DNA of 64,000 nt from Fasciola hepatica (lineage: Eukaryota; Platyhelminthes; Trematoda; Plagiorchiida; Fasciolidae), in the NCBI GenBank assembly GCA_948099385.1, contig CANUEZ040000167.1, positions 5,431,001 to 5,495,000 on the forward strand. Reading direction: 5' to 3'. Every line of letters starts with the position of its first letter. The stretch's first letter is position 1. This document shows, piece by piece, positions 53,650 through 64,000 of the stretch. The notes beneath the pieces were generated by a model. That model made no database searches. It saw only the letters and a list, made by a program, of their open reading frames with translations, and was not told where the DNA came from. A program made the position numbers and the translations under genes.

Positions 53650-54345
53650 TAAACAAGTGTTTTGGATGCGTTATGCACCTTCGAAGTGTAAAATGCTGCT
53701 GCAGGACTGGGTTGGCTCTACACCAAATCTTGTCTTGGCAGAGGAAGCTCTAGCTCAGTTAGGTAGGTTTTGTCACCTGGACAGTTGCATCTCACCAAGT
53801 GGTCGGATATCGGAAAAGGTTGTCGTCGCACACACAGAAGGCGCGTTTGGCCCTTGTTAACCTCAGTCACCTGTGGCTCCGGCGTGACATTCATTTGTCT
53901 GTCACGGGTCAGGTATACAATGCGGCAGTTAAATCCGTTCCTTTACACATTTCACAACATGTTCGGTAAAGGCAAAAGATACGTGAAGACTGTCGGTGGT
54001 TGAGCATCGATTCGTAGCATTGCCTGAATATGGCGCGAATACCGTATCAGCAATGCTGAGGTTAGACGTAGGGTACTGGGAACCAGAGGTCAGTCTGTGG
54101 ATCAAGTACTGAACCTAAACAGGTTGGCGTGGTTGGGACATGTGTTACGCATGCCCACCGATAGGCTTCCTCAGCGTACGTGTGAAAGCCCTGACCAGTG
54201 GACTTGGCCAAGTAGGACGTATGAGACTACCGGGTTGGGGTTCACGAGAGTCACACACAGGATGTTTGGAGACATTGAGTGATATGGTTAGGTGTCGCGG
54301 TCAATGGCGTAGTTGTATTCGGACTCTTTCTTTGTCCTCGTAATT
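53650..54345 (+). pseudogene. RTE-type LINE RT C-terminal fragment
   Basis: MRYAPSKCKMLLQDWVGST followed by LGRFCHLDSCISPSGRI is the post-palm block of flatworm RTE pol (canonical FAPSKCK and YLGSCIS). Further on, across shifts: HRFVALPEYG, TGWRGWDMCYACP-type remains of the RLRWLGHVLRM block, RLPGWGSRESHTGCLETLSD and GQWRSC near 54300. The upstream endonuclease and palm are absent: a 5'-truncated copy. Related in family to 56269-59998. Confidence 0.75.
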
Positions 54346-54605
54346 TCCGCTTATTACTTTGTTTTTGGCTTTTTTACCTTATGCTCGTATTCATTTTGCC
54401 CTCAATTCAACAGTGTTTCGAGGTAACAACGAAAATCAGAGCCAAGAATTGTGAGGTTATTGGTTGAAAGAGCTGAATTGAATTGAGCCAACATATAACT
54501 GCTCTTGTTGAATACGTGTTCAGTGTCACATAATACTCCAAATCCACTTTTTACAGTGCACACTACTGTTCAGAGCTGTGTTTTACCGATAATCTTTTCT
54601 CCTAG
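54346..54605. other. Likely intron end
   Basis: Possible 3' UTR of the RTE fragment, then a polypyrimidine acceptor (TAATCTTTTCTCCTAG) at 54590-54605. Confidence 0.4.
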
Positions 54606-54794
54606 CTGATCGTGATCTTGTGTTTTGGCATTTATTTTCCATGTTCAGTATTCGTTTGTACGGCAGTGTGCATCACGTCGGGATGGTCAATTCCGATTAT
54701 TCCTTGGTCGCGCCTCACCTTTGGGTGAATGCGAGGTTATTCTACAGATGTCTAACGCCACAGTTGCACGATCCGCTCACGAGATATTTGTTAG
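54606..54794 (+). CDS. Host gene exon, unnamed
   Basis: 189 bases with textbook borders: acceptor TCTTTTCTCCTAG before and donor GTAAGT at 54795. Frame: two spare bases, 62 codons, one spare base. The peptide includes DRDLVFWHLFSMFSIRLYGS, HHVGMVNSDYSLV and ARLFYRCLTPQLHDPLTRYL, a well-mixed hydrophobic and polar sequence with no retroelement likeness. Its phase matches the exon ending at 46157 (one base plus two), giving an intervening 8.4-kb intron, although more exons may lie between. I do not recognise the protein. Confidence 0.6.
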
Positions 54795-56268
54795 GTAAGT
54801 GGTAGCCTTAAAACCATCAGTGGTACGCATATACTGACCGTGGGAAGTGGGTTGAGAACGTGCTTTACTGTACTCACACGGTACCAGGGCCAAATAGAGG
54901 CTCCAGTCAGTTTGCACACATTAATAACGATTACCATGTTCCAATTAATCATTCTCATACTGAAGTAACCCGTGTTTTCCCCGTGATTCAAACATTACCT
55001 TAGGAATACAATTGAAGGGCAACATATCATTACACACTCCCAGGATTGACAGACAAACTGATATCTGTTTGCCAATGTTTACGTGCCATTGTGTAGTTTT
55101 TGGATCACAGTTTATCCTTCCTGCTAAGTTCAACCCACTGCAGTCCCGGATGAAAGCTATGTAGTTCTTCCGGGGAACAGACATGAGCTGGAGCATATTA
55201 GTCCATTACAAACTAGTCATAGTCCACAGTTTTCTTGCGTAAGAAAATGAACTCACTCAGTATTCCCATAATCAAACAATCTGGAAAGGAACATATATTA
55301 AATGACTTATCAGGAAATATCAATATTCAGCTCACCACTGAAAATCCACGGAAGCATTCGGTGCACGGTACAGAAAGTCTGAACACACTTTGAGGAGGTC
55401 AAAATTCGCAATTCACTGCTTCAGTGCCTGTTAGCGATTTCAACAATTCTGATGTTTATTTACTAGAGCATGGTTCGACGGCTGCCGACTTGCATGGCAC
55501 AGGATGCTGATGTTTTTGAGCATCTACTCCAAAGGAAAACGGCATAAAGTTGGACCGAAGAACGATGTACTGGTTCTTCTTTGAACTAGAACGACTACTC
55601 AGTCTTCTTAAAGATTAGCGAAACCGGTTTATCCATTCCATTTCTCTCTGTTCTATAGTTATTGAAGTTTATGACCGTGTGGAGAATCGGAGAAAGAGTC
55701 ACTGAATTTTTGAAATCCATACTTGGGACCATGTGCCCTCGTTCTGAAGGTTAGCCATGTTAACTGACAAAATAACTTTGCAAGAATCACTCTCGTAATT
55801 CCAAAAATTAACTTTTCGTCCATGCACGCTCCATACAATCCAAATAAGACTGCAGCTGTAGAACCACCGAATGTCTAGTTTAGTGACAGCATTACGGACC
55901 ATAGGTGTTCTGGGGAACAACGCAAGTAGCAGACCGATACCGGTCGAATATGGGTTACCATCATAACGAGACTACACTTTGACGTGGTGTGATAGCTTCC
56001 GCGCTTCTATGACCCAAATAGCTATACAGGATGGTTTCCTTAAGCCGGAGATGCAACCATCCCTGACAGGTCAATGGACAGACGAATTCCAGTCTCTTAG
56101 TCCTCCAGGTTGTTGGTCGATCTAAGTTGGCGACTCAGTTGGTAAGATCAGTGGAAGAATAATTGATCCAAGCAAATGAGCTTCCACTCAGCCAACCCGC
56201 TGCCTTGAGGACAGGTTCTCGTTAGAACTAAAGGCTTTGATTGAGAACACTAATCGTTCTCCTACTTT
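54795..56268. other. No recognised gene
   Basis: Intron-like. Short minus-strand frames (54945-55196 and 55699-55920) have no motif. Confidence 0.35.
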
Positions 56269-57352
56269 GTGGCTGGACACCCTAGCGGTACCGGTCCAAC
56301 ATCTCCCATGAACTGCACGAATAGAAAGAATTCTATACTGCATCGGTCGTCACGCAGGTTAAGAAGAAACGTGCGGCCCACTGCATCGAGCCGGATGCGT
56401 AGTAATAAGTGGGCTACTGCCGAGAATTCCCCCTCTTTTATTCAGTCTTTATCAATTGTCCCCAGCCCCCTCTCTTGGCCCCATCTATCCACCCATAATG
56501 CTCCCACTGATAACACGGTCGATACTCGCAACGGTTCATTGTCAAATAATGTCGGGAATAATCCTCTATCTTGTAACTCACATTTTCTCAAGGCTTGTCA
56601 GCCTATGAATCTCGGTTCCTTCAACATGCGTACACTCATGCAGGCCGGTCAGCAGGCGTGCCTAGCGCTGACAGCAGATTCTCTGAAGATTGATGTCCGC
56701 TGCTTAAGTGAAACGCGTATCCAAGATTCGAACAGTGTAATTCAACTCACTGCTCCTGGTATCTCATCAAGGTATTTTCTGCGCACTTCAGGAGACGAAG
56801 CAGTTCGAGCTGCGAGTCAATGTGGTATAGGAATTGTCTTGACTGACAAGGCTGAGGCTGCCCTTTTAGAGTGGATCCCGGTTAACAGTCGTTTATGTGC
56901 TGTAAGACCCCAGGGGTCAGTTGGCGTTCGAAAGGATAGCTGTGCTAAGCGTAGTTTTTTGTGATATCGGCATACGCTCCAACGGACTGCAGCTCAGACT
57001 TGCTGAAAGATGAGTTCTGTGATGAACTCACCACTCTCGTTCGTAGGAGCAAAGGTTCTGACATTGTAGTGCTAGCAGGTGATTGTAATGCACAAGTCGG
57101 AAAATTTGGTGCGTCAGAAGCTTGTTTGGGTGGACGTTGTGCTTTGCCCGCTCAGTGCACAGACGACGGGGATAGGCTTCTCCAGTTTTTTGCAGACAGT
57201 TGGTTATTCCTATATTGTACGAATTTCCGACACAGCTCGCGTCGCACGGGGACACGGTGCTCTAACTCCACAGGTACTCTGAGCCAGATCGACCATACCG
57301 CCATAAGCCACCGGTGGCGCAGTTCTGTTCAGAACTGTAGATCTTACTGGTC
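56269..57352 (+). pseudogene. RTE endonuclease domain
   Basis: Starts with a ~110-residue Ser- and Pro-rich leader. The endonuclease begins LGSFNMRTLMQAGQQ (Asn of the catalytic centre), then CLSETRIQDS (Glu), a frame break near 56950, SAYAPTD, LAGDCNAQVG (D-x-N) and SQIDHTAISHRW. The frame changes near 57260. The final SDH box lies beyond the SINE at about 57555. It would nick target DNA. Confidence 0.75.
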
Positions 57353-57541
57353 CTAATTGTTAGTAGACAGTAATTCACTGTCGTCTGGATCGCTACCACA
57401 ACTGACCTCTTGGGACCTTATGTAGTCCTCCACTCCAATTCTCGGGGTCTGGCAGTCGGCTATCCCCAGTAGTGCAGTGGGCCTTCGTGGCTATGGGGTA
57501 TATACCCCTTCCACTGCACTCATACGCAAGCTTGTAATAAA
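57353..57541 (+). repeat. SINE inserted in the RTE endonuclease
   Basis: Head-truncated SINE copy: TTAGTAGACAGTAATTCACT, CTCCACTCCAATTCTCGGGG, GTGCAGTGGGCCTTCGTGGC, TATGGGGTATATACCC, CCACTGCACTCATACGCAAG and CTTGTAATAAA. The RTE protein text stops before and resumes after it (CVESDHALV), so the SINE is younger than the RTE copy. Confidence 0.75.
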
Positions 57542-59000
57542 AATATGCGTAGAATCGGATCATGCACTAGTTTTAATGCGATTATCGCTTCAGCCCTATG
57601 GTCATCGACACAAACCGCAAACCCGGTTAGCCGTGCAACGTTTGTTTGATCCGGAATTTCGCACTACCTATGAACAGAAATTATCACGAGTTAGGATCTG
57701 CGACGAACGGTAATGTAGATGAGCATTGGGCTTATATCAAACGGACGATGCACGTGGCAGCAGGTCTCGCCTGTAGTTCTAGATCCGATGTTCATCAGAG
57801 ACACTGGATTTCTCAAGAGTCGCTGAGTCTAATGGGACAAAAACGTCAGCTCTCGAGCTGTAAATAGATTAGTAAGATACGAAGAGATCTACAGCGGAAA
57901 GTTAGAAAAAGCCTTAAGAATGGTCGCGAAAATTGGTAGACCAAGGTGGCCGAAGAAATGGAAGTAGCAGTTGCTTCAGGCAACAGTCAAAGACTGTTCA
58001 AACTTATTCGTGACACCGGTAGACGGCGAACCCCGGTCAGTGAAATGATATGCGATAGAAATAGAGAGCCTATTCATGGCAAACAGCGAAAGCTTAACCT
58101 TTGGGCCGAACACTTCAAGGAGAAGTTTAGCTGGCTGCAGTCTGAGGTAGTTACTCCTGTGTCGAAAACTGTGACTCCTTGGGTAATATCACTTGAGCCC
58201 CCATCGGAATTGGAAGTGGAGTCGAGCATTCGATTACTAAAGCGAGGGAAAGCCGCCAGTCCCGACGAACTCCCTCCAGCTCTTTTCAGAATGGGTGGTG
58301 GTGCGTTGATAAAATCACTCACCTTGATCCGTGACTTTTGGAAAGAGGGACGTATTCGGTTATTATGGGGCGAGTCATTGGTTGTACTCACCTTCAAGAG
58401 GGTAATACGCAATGACTGTGGTAACCATCGTGGGATCAGCTTAATTTCAATAGTCACCAAGGTATTAGCTTCGATTTTGCCCCGTCGTTTTACACCGGCT
58501 CGCGAGAGGAACGCCCGCGAACAGCAAGCCGGATTCCACCCAGGTCGAGGTTGCATCGACCAGATATTTACTCTTCGTCAATTACCTGAGACGCGTCACA
58601 CACACACCGTCGACCAACAATAATGATTTTCCTCTACCTGAAAGGGGCCTTGGATTCAGTTGACCGAACAGTGCTATTCAATGCTGTTCACCGGAAGGGT
58701 ATGCCCCAGAAGTTCATGAATCTACTGGGGTCGTCGTACTCTCATACTTCTGGCCGCGTAAGGGTTTATGGTGCACTATCAAGTCCCTTTTAAAACGAAG
58801 AGCGGTGTTCAACAAGGACGTCCTATCTCTCTGTTCTTGTTTAACTTCGTCATGGACGAGACAGTGAAGAATGCCTTGGGAAATCTTCAGGATGTGGGCA
58901 TCGAACTGGGAAATAGTGAAAAGCTATGTGGCCTAGATTACGCGGACGACCTTATCTGCTTGGTCAAATGCACGGAACGCACAACGTGCACTAGATAGAC
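57542..59000 (+). pseudogene. RTE reverse transcriptase domain
   Basis: SDHALVLMRLSL (end of endonuclease), linker with LFDPEFRTTYEQKL, then the RT: LKRGKAASPDELPPALFRMG, FWKEGRI, NDCGNHRGISLISIVTKVLA, EQQAGFHPGRGCIDQIFTLR, a break near 58620, VDRTVLFNAVHRKGMP, TKSGVQQGRPISLFLFNFVM and LDYADDLICL with the catalytic YADD at about 58936. Stops near 57710, 57865, 58621 and 58792. Catalytic boxes are largely intact despite the breaks. Confidence 0.8.
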
Positions 59001-59966
59001 TCGCAAGAGCTGTAGTTCCATTTGGCATGTGCTTTGCACCTTGAAAGTGTAAAGTGATGTTACAAGACTGAACATTAATGGTTCAGAGCTTGATACTCGA
59101 TGGAGAGGAACTAACAATTGTTGACCGCTTCAGTGACCTGGACAGCAGCTTGACGACGGATGGGAGCACAGTAGTAGAGGTGAACATGCGTATATCCAAG
59201 GCTCGAGGGGTGTGCGCTGGACTCAAGCACTTGTGGCGTTGACCTGATATCACACTAAAGTTGAAAGGTCGTGTATGCTGTGCCGTGGTGCGTTCAGTTT
59301 TGTTGTATGGTTGCGAGACTTGGAGTCTGCGTGCCGAAGATATTCGTCGTCTTGAGGTTTTTGACCATCGATGTGTTGCGTAGTATCGCCAAGATTGGAT
59401 GGAATGACCGAAAGAGCAATACCGAGGTCATAAATCGAGTATTGGATACTAGTTGAGAAATTTTTCTATCACAGCGTATCCAGATTAGTAGACTTCGTTG
59501 GCTGGAGCACGTGTTACGTAAAACAAACACACGTCTACCGTGCCGTGCCCTGTTTTCCGCTCCTCCTAAGGAGTGGAAGAAACTACGTGGAGGTCAGCAG
59601 ATGAAATGGCAACGAGGAATGAGAAAATATACAACGAACCTAGGAAAAGTGGGCGCCTCACATCTTCGTGGTTGAGGTTCAAAAGATTTCTCAACCAGTT
59701 GGCTGGAGACACTGAAGGATATGGCTGCGAACCGCGAACAGTGGCGATCGTGTTGCCACTTTCTGTCCAATCAGAATGATTGATCAATGTGCGTTTGTAC
59801 ATTTAGACTGTGTATTCCGTGTGTTGGCTATTAGGACATTCTTTTCTTTTCCCACCCGTGTAGGTCCACTCCCTGTCCACCTCCTATATTTATTCTTTCT
59901 ACTTCTACGTGCAACATTGTGAGAAAGGCAGTGGTCGTTGGGGCTTGCTCTACTGTTTAACGCTGT
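59001..59966 (+). pseudogene. RTE C-terminal domain
   Basis: Post-palm blocks across several frames: PFGMCFAP then [75 protein letters not shown], and LRWLxHVLR-like remains at about 59490-59515. The order is typical of flatworm RTE proteins. From about 59780 it is non-coding 3' UTR up to the triplet tail. Confidence 0.75.
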
Positions 59967-59998
59967 ACGATGATGATGATAGTGATGGTGATGATGAA
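59967..59998 (+). repeat. GAT-rich tail of the RTE LINE
   Basis: ACGATGATGATGATAGTGAT then GGTGATGATGAA: imperfect triplet repeats at the expected 3' end of an RTE element. Confidence 0.7.
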
Positions 59999-60146
59999 TA
60001 TGCGTTAAATGTTGCTGATTGTTAGGCGATTTGGACCATTTTGCAGGTTTCGATAATCTTTATTACGACTAATTGTGATAAAGCCGGTGGTCCATATGGG
60101 TTACCACCATGAATGCTAACTACATTTGCTTTCTACTCGGTTTCAG

Positions 60147-60199
60147 TGCTCACAGATTTCGCTAAGCCATGTAAAACCCAGTGCACGGAGGAAAATTAA
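60147..60199 (+). CDS. Possible terminal host exon
   Basis: Acceptor TTTGCTTTCTACTCGGTTTCAG ends at 60146. The reading that follows the phase of the exon at 54794 (one base plus two) gives VLTDFAKPCKTQCTEEN and a TAA at 60197. The short length and a possible donor inside (GTAAAA at 60171) leave this weak. Confidence 0.25.
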
Positions 60200-61085
60200 C
60201 CGTCGCATCAATCAGGGAGTAATCTCTATCGTCAGGTCAATTTTTAGACAACCAGTGCTTTTCACTTGGGGAGCATTACATCACTGGTTGACTGCATTCG
60301 ACTTAGTTTCTCAATTTGCCGTCCTGAGTGGTGTACACACTCACGCATTTTATGGTGTCATATGACTTATGTTGAGTCAGCTAAGATGCTTTTGTTTACG
60401 TGCGTATAATTGCCCAAATTTGTGCGTCATATAATATGAATTGTGTGTGTGCACTACATGGAGAGATGAATTGAAAAACCTAGTCGAATGCGATTTATCA
60501 GTGATGAAAACATACAGTTTCCCTTCTAACACGCACTGAAGTAGTCAGTTGTGGATTTTAACCTCCCCAGAGTAAGTGAAGACCTCTTGAACACAGTTGC
60601 ACATTTGTCTCATGCGTTAAGAAACCATCAACTGCAGTGCATTGAAATGTATTGTACATCTACCGATTCACAATAGGGAAGCGAACACTGCGTGGGGAAT
60701 TGTCAGTCTTACACGCTAATCCTGCTGGTTCTCAACGACTTGCCTCTTGTGAACACTACACAGGATACACGGCACGCATTCGTCACACTGGGTCTGAACG
60801 CTAGCAAACCGCTATCCACACATGGCGATAGACTCCTGTGAGGAACGTTTTCCCAATAGGGACTCAACTTAGCCCAACCTATCGGCCGTGCCTTTGTCGG
60901 TTTTCAATGATGAGTTGAACGTTGATACATTTTGATGGATTACCCAATAAAATATTCAAGTCGTCATCTACTGAAGAAGATGATGAACGGTCGTGCGTTG
61001 TTCCTATCGGTGAGCAGTTGACGGAGTTTGAAAACGTATCAGGCAGGTGAGAACAGATCTTGCGACCCACTATTTACAGCACGCT
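60200..61085. other. No recognised gene
   Basis: Probable 3' flank or intron. The last 100 bases may be the 5' part of the Penelope-like element but carry no clear motif. Confidence 0.35.
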
Positions 61086-61958
61086 GGAGAGCTTCATATT
61101 CCAGTCGTGTCCGCAGTATAAATCTGAGAGGGAAACAAGTGTTCTCATTTGATGTCACCTCCTTGTTCACTGACGTAACGATCGGGGAAACTAATAGCTA
61201 TCTGTGTGACTGCACTCAGAAAAAGAACATGGGTCTTCCGGTGGACGAACCGGAACAGCTGCTTTATGTACGCGAGCTTAGCGCCCAGTTTAAAGTCCGT
61301 GAGAGAATCTATCGGTAAAAAGATGGAGTAACAATGAGATCACCCTTTAGACCACTGATTGTCGGTGTTTTCATGACGAGACATGAGAATGACCAACTGC
61401 AGTCGTCCATCAGACAATGTGTGCTTTATAAACGCTATGTGGATTATATGTGCGCGACAGATGACACTACCGTCATAAACTTAAACACGTTCAACACAGC
61501 CCATCAAGATATCCAGTTTATGATGGGAAAGGAAGCAAACAACAGAATAGCTCCTCTAGATGTGTGCCTAAACCGGTGGGTTGATCGCTCGGCTCAACTA
61601 TCAGTGCACAGGAAAGCAACGTGGAATGAGCAGTTTATTCACTCTGAAATTTTTGTGCCACTCAAATGAAACGTAACTTAATTCGTTGCCTCGTTAGCAG
61701 AGCGCGCAAAATCTGTACGGTGGACACACTGGACGATGAACTTCCATTTCTGCGCAATGTATTGCTGCAAAATGGATATCTGGATTGTTTCATTGGCAGA
61801 GCAATGCGACAAGTAGAAAAAAAGCTAATAGGTGTTGTAGTAAATTATCCCGAATACTTGAACTTTCAATATAGCAGAAAACGTGGTCTCACTAGCTTTA
61901 CGCACGATATGGGCTGTACACGGCTACGGGCAGCAGAACAAATTCCAAATGTATAACC
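61086..61958 (+). pseudogene. Penelope-like element reverse transcriptase
   Basis: FSFDVTSLFTDVTIGETNSY (RT motif A), CDCTQKKNMGLPV, LLYVRE-LSAQF, a stop near 61317, RSPFRPLIVGVFM (canonical GSPLGPLLADVFM), LYKRYVDYMCAT at about 61427 where YVDD has become YVDY, FNTAHQDIQFMMGKEANN, IAPLDVCLNR and SVHRKATWNEQF, then in another frame MKRNLIRCLVSRARKIC and RNVLLQNGYLD. That is the full PLE RT order. The GIY-YIG nuclease that should follow is absent; the element ends where a BEL/Pao LTR begins. Catalytic Asp loss and stops make it inactive. Confidence 0.85.
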
Positions 61959-62413
61959 GTGTTTATCGTAATTTCGTGGTTCTAAACAATGCAATACATA
62001 ACAATACATAAATGCAATGACTTACAGCCAGGTGAGCAACCAAGGGCAACAGTACAGAAAGTTATCCGAAAAATCGGGACAGCGCGGTCATAAACGGTCC
62101 ACTCAGCAAGGAGTCATGCGAAACTGTAGCGCAGCACGGTTGCGGTACAGACAGTGGGTCAAGAAGCGTAAGTGAAACGTTCTGCAAATTTTTCTTACAA
62201 GGGGAATGTACAATCATAGAACAATCGAGTCGGGAACATAACGTAAAATGTTCACGCACCATACGTCGGAAAGGGGTAAATCTGAACTGTCAGTACAGTA
62301 AAAACAGGGAATTGGATCACAAGTATTCGAGGTTCGTGAAGGATATACACGCTACTCACGAGTAAGACAAGCGAAGATGTCGTCGAAAATACAAATTACA
62401 AAAAGTAATTTAC
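61959..62413 (-). repeat. BEL/Pao 3' LTR (right-hand element)
   Basis: On the minus strand a purine-rich GGGGGCAG at about 62421-62414 is followed by TGTAAATTAC, the usual start of an LTR right after the end of pol (reading DPGAV then stop). The LTR probably ends near 61960-61970 (GATAAACACGG), about 450 bp. The other LTR is outside the window, so the far end is an estimate. Confidence 0.55.
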
Positions 62414-62425
62414 ACTGCCCCCGGG

Positions 62426-62888
62426 TCAGGGAACCTCACCAGCCATATTCGTAATTGAAGCGTCACCTTCCAGTAAGCACAGTTGTCGTAGATCTCGTCG
62501 GTGAATGCCGTTAGCAGTGCGTAACATGACTTCTCTTGTTCGGCCGTCGCGTCCAATGGTGGTGCTTTCCACGATGCCCTTCGGCCAGCTTCCCCTTCTT
62601 ACGTGCGTATCAACTAGGAGCACTAAGTCGCCCACCTGTAGGTTATAACTTGGTTTTGTCCACTTTTGCCTCTCTTGCAAAGTTGGTAGGTAATCCTTCA
62701 GCCAACGTGTCCAAAACGCGTCAGCTAAGCACTGCGCCTGACGCCATCGCCTGTTCAGATTGGTGGTTGATAATCCTGCAGGAAATGAAGTAGGCGCTCC
62801 TCGTAGAAGAATTAGGTGGTTAGGTGTTAGTCCACTGAAGTCTTCTGGATCATCTGATAGTCTTGTGAGTGGTCTGTCGTTAAGCAGA
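62426..62888 (-). pseudogene. BEL/Pao pol C-terminal domain
   Basis: Minus strand. From about 62888: LNDRPLTRLSDDPED, FSGLTPNHLILLRGAP, RWRQAQCLADAFWTRWLKDY, LQERQKWTKPSYNLQVGDLV and LVDTHVRRGSWPKGIV, then GRTREVMLRTANG and RRDLRQLCLLE. This is the DUF5641-type end of BEL/Pao integrase. It is undamaged itself but lies in a different frame from the integrase core (break at about 62885). Confidence 0.8.
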
Positions 62889-63978
62889 GCACCGTAAATA
62901 ACACTTCATCACTCACCAGCTGACCACCTAGCAAAGAAGTCAAATTCCGACGGACTGACCGTATCATCCGCTGCCATGTGCCACCTCGATGACTTGCCTT
63001 CGGTGGATTAAAATGCCATTCACAGCCTTTGTTTTTAAGCGCCTTTGATATCATACCTTGGTTCCATAATTCCAAGCAAAGCTTCAGGTCTGCTTCGGAT
63101 CCACGTAAGTTAGTGCCGTTGTCGCTGTAGACGACTATAGGAGCCCCGCGCCTCGCAACAAACCGCGAAAACGCTGAGAGGAACGAATCTGTATTCAAGG
63201 TGTGAGCTACTTCTAGATGAACGGCCCTCATTGTTAGGCAGGTGAGTATACAACCGTAGCGTTTTTCCACCCCTCTCCCACGCTTCACTAGTAGTGGCCC
63301 AAAGTAGTCTACGCCGACGGCAGTGAACGGATTATCTCCTAGCCACATTCTGTCCTCAGGGAGAGGTGCCATAATTTGCTGCCCCGGTTTAGCATGCCAA
63401 CGTTTGCAGTGAAAACACTTTCGCACTATGCTCTTAACTGTGGAGTACCCGTTAATAATCCAGTAACGCTCTCGCAGTGCAAACAGTACCTGCAACGGAC
63501 CTGCGTGTCCGTTCGTTTCATGGTAGTACTCTATTAGTAAACTGGTGACGAAATGGGTTCCGGGCAATATAACTGGGTGTTTGATATCAAACGGAAGGGG
63601 TGCCCATCGTAAGCGTCCTCCAACTCGTAGTAACCCATCCTCTTTGAACGGATGAAGATTTTTTAAACGACCTGGTAGCACGGGTGGACTACTCCGAAAC
63701 TCTGGCTCTTCAGAAATCATATTTAGCTCCTTATCGAAGGTTTCTCTTTGCACCATACGAACTATATGAGTTTCCGCTGTCTGGAGGTCTAACGGTCCTA
63801 AACGTCCAGTGGAATGAAAAACCTCGAAACTGGTTTGCTGTCGAAGCCATAGAATGTATCGATGCAGCCACGCGATTCGTCTGAGCAGAACAGGCCATGG
63901 TTTGACGTCGCGAAATTTTTGTATCCATCCATCTTGGGCTACTACTTGCGCAGCATTTACGTGCACTTCTTGACCCAA
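62827..63978 (-). CDS. BEL/Pao integrase core, Glu replaced, partial
   Basis: 383 residues on the minus strand, running off the window edge upstream. Residues ~107-130 hold the pre-integrase block (HPFKEDGLLRVGGRL). The zinc module is complete (H153, H158, C188, C191 by my count). Core: VGVDYFGP with D224, VYSDNGTNLRG with D286, and HRGGTWQRMIRSVRR where the catalytic Glu of GxWE is Gln336 (codon CAG). The frame ends in a shifted stretch after EVLFTVLC, so the C-terminal domain is out of frame. Otherwise uninterrupted, so loss of function is recent. Confidence 0.85.
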   Translation of the reverse strand: MGQEVHVNAAQVVAQDGWIQKFRDVKPWPVLLRRIAWLHRYILWLRQQTSFEVFHSTGRLGPLDLQTAETHIVRMVQRETFDKELNMISEEPEFRSSPPVLPGRLKNLHPFKEDGLLRVGGRLRWAPLPFDIKHPVILPGTHFVTSLLIEYYHETNGHAGPLQVLFALRERYWIINGYSTVKSIVRKCFHCKRWHAKPGQQIMAPLPEDRMWLGDNPFTAVGVDYFGPLLVKRGRGVEKRYGCILTCLTMRAVHLEVAHTLNTDSFLSAFSRFVARRGAPIVVYSDNGTNLRGSEADLKLCLELWNQGMISKALKNKGCEWHFNPPKASHRGGTWQRMIRSVRRNLTSLLGGQLVSDEVLFTVLCLTTDHSQDYQMIQKTSVD

Positions 63979-64000
63979 TTCGAGTTGAGAGCTTGTGATG

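Larger units (their letters stand above)
56269..59998 (+). mobile_element. RTE-type LINE, nearly full length, decayed
   Basis: A non-LTR element on the plus strand with endonuclease, RT and C-terminal domain in order, and a 3' tail of GAT/TGA-type triplets at 59967-59998, as RTE elements have in place of poly(A). Interrupted by a SINE at 57353-57541 and by several shifts and stops. RTE elements carry one long pol frame, which fits what is seen. Confidence 0.8.

Overview
The window reads as animal nuclear DNA, most likely from a parasitic flatworm (trematode or diphyllobothriid-type tapeworm). There are no bacterial operons, ribosome-binding sites or dense genes. It is instead a mosaic of retroelement lineages typical of platyhelminths: a CsRn1-like Ty3/gypsy element, a second gypsy lineage, BEL/Pao, CR1, RTE and Penelope-like elements, plus tRNA-headed SINEs and foldback DNA elements. 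Between these lie a few short stretches with splice-site-bounded coding sequence that look like host exons. The taxon is inferred from family resemblance only; no search was run.

Layout. 1-328: end of an unassigned repeat (copy A) abutting a decayed CR1-like LINE (329 to about 3.1 kb, minus). 3.83-22.26 kb: one large nested structure. A CsRn1-like gypsy element on the minus strand is bounded by two 393-bp LTR-like repeats that differ at 2 positions. From right to left it holds leader, gag, protease, the N-terminal part of RT, a BEL/Pao fragment (15.57-20.13 kb, plus strand) that replaces the gypsy RT core, the RT C-terminus and RNase H, then an 8.7-kb insertion flanked by a 9-bp direct duplication (5878-5886 and 14611-14619), and finally integrase. 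The 8.7-kb insertion contains copy B of the unassigned repeat and an almost intact CR1 LINE (8.9 to about 13.9 kb, minus). In that CR1, ORF1 and ORF2 lie in one reading frame separated by a single TGA.

22.7-24.5 kb: a second, 5'-truncated copy of the left CR1-like LINE. 25.7-27.0 kb: a foldback cluster built from AAACCG-rich arms. 27-35 kb: mostly non-coding, with duplicated repeats, a piggyBac-like transposase remnant and a tandem pair of SINEs. 35.4-38.6 kb: a second decayed gypsy on the minus strand. 40-55 kb: candidate host exons (best at 45902-46157 and 54606-54794, with compatible phases) separated by SINEs, LINE and LTR fragments, a hairpin MITE and a TIR element; this looks like a host gene with repeat-filled introns. 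56.3-60.0 kb: an RTE-type LINE with a SINE in its endonuclease and a GAT-rich tail. 61.0-62.0 kb: a Penelope-like RT remnant. 62.0-64.0 kb: the 3' end of another BEL/Pao element on the minus strand, with an LTR, that runs off the window.

Almost all coding regions are broken. The clear exception is the CR1 at 8.9-13.9 kb, which may be recently active. The most unusual points are the near-identical LTRs around a heavily decayed and nested interior, the 8.7-kb insertion carrying an unassigned signal-peptide-like ORF at its border, and the one-stop CR1 ORF arrangement.
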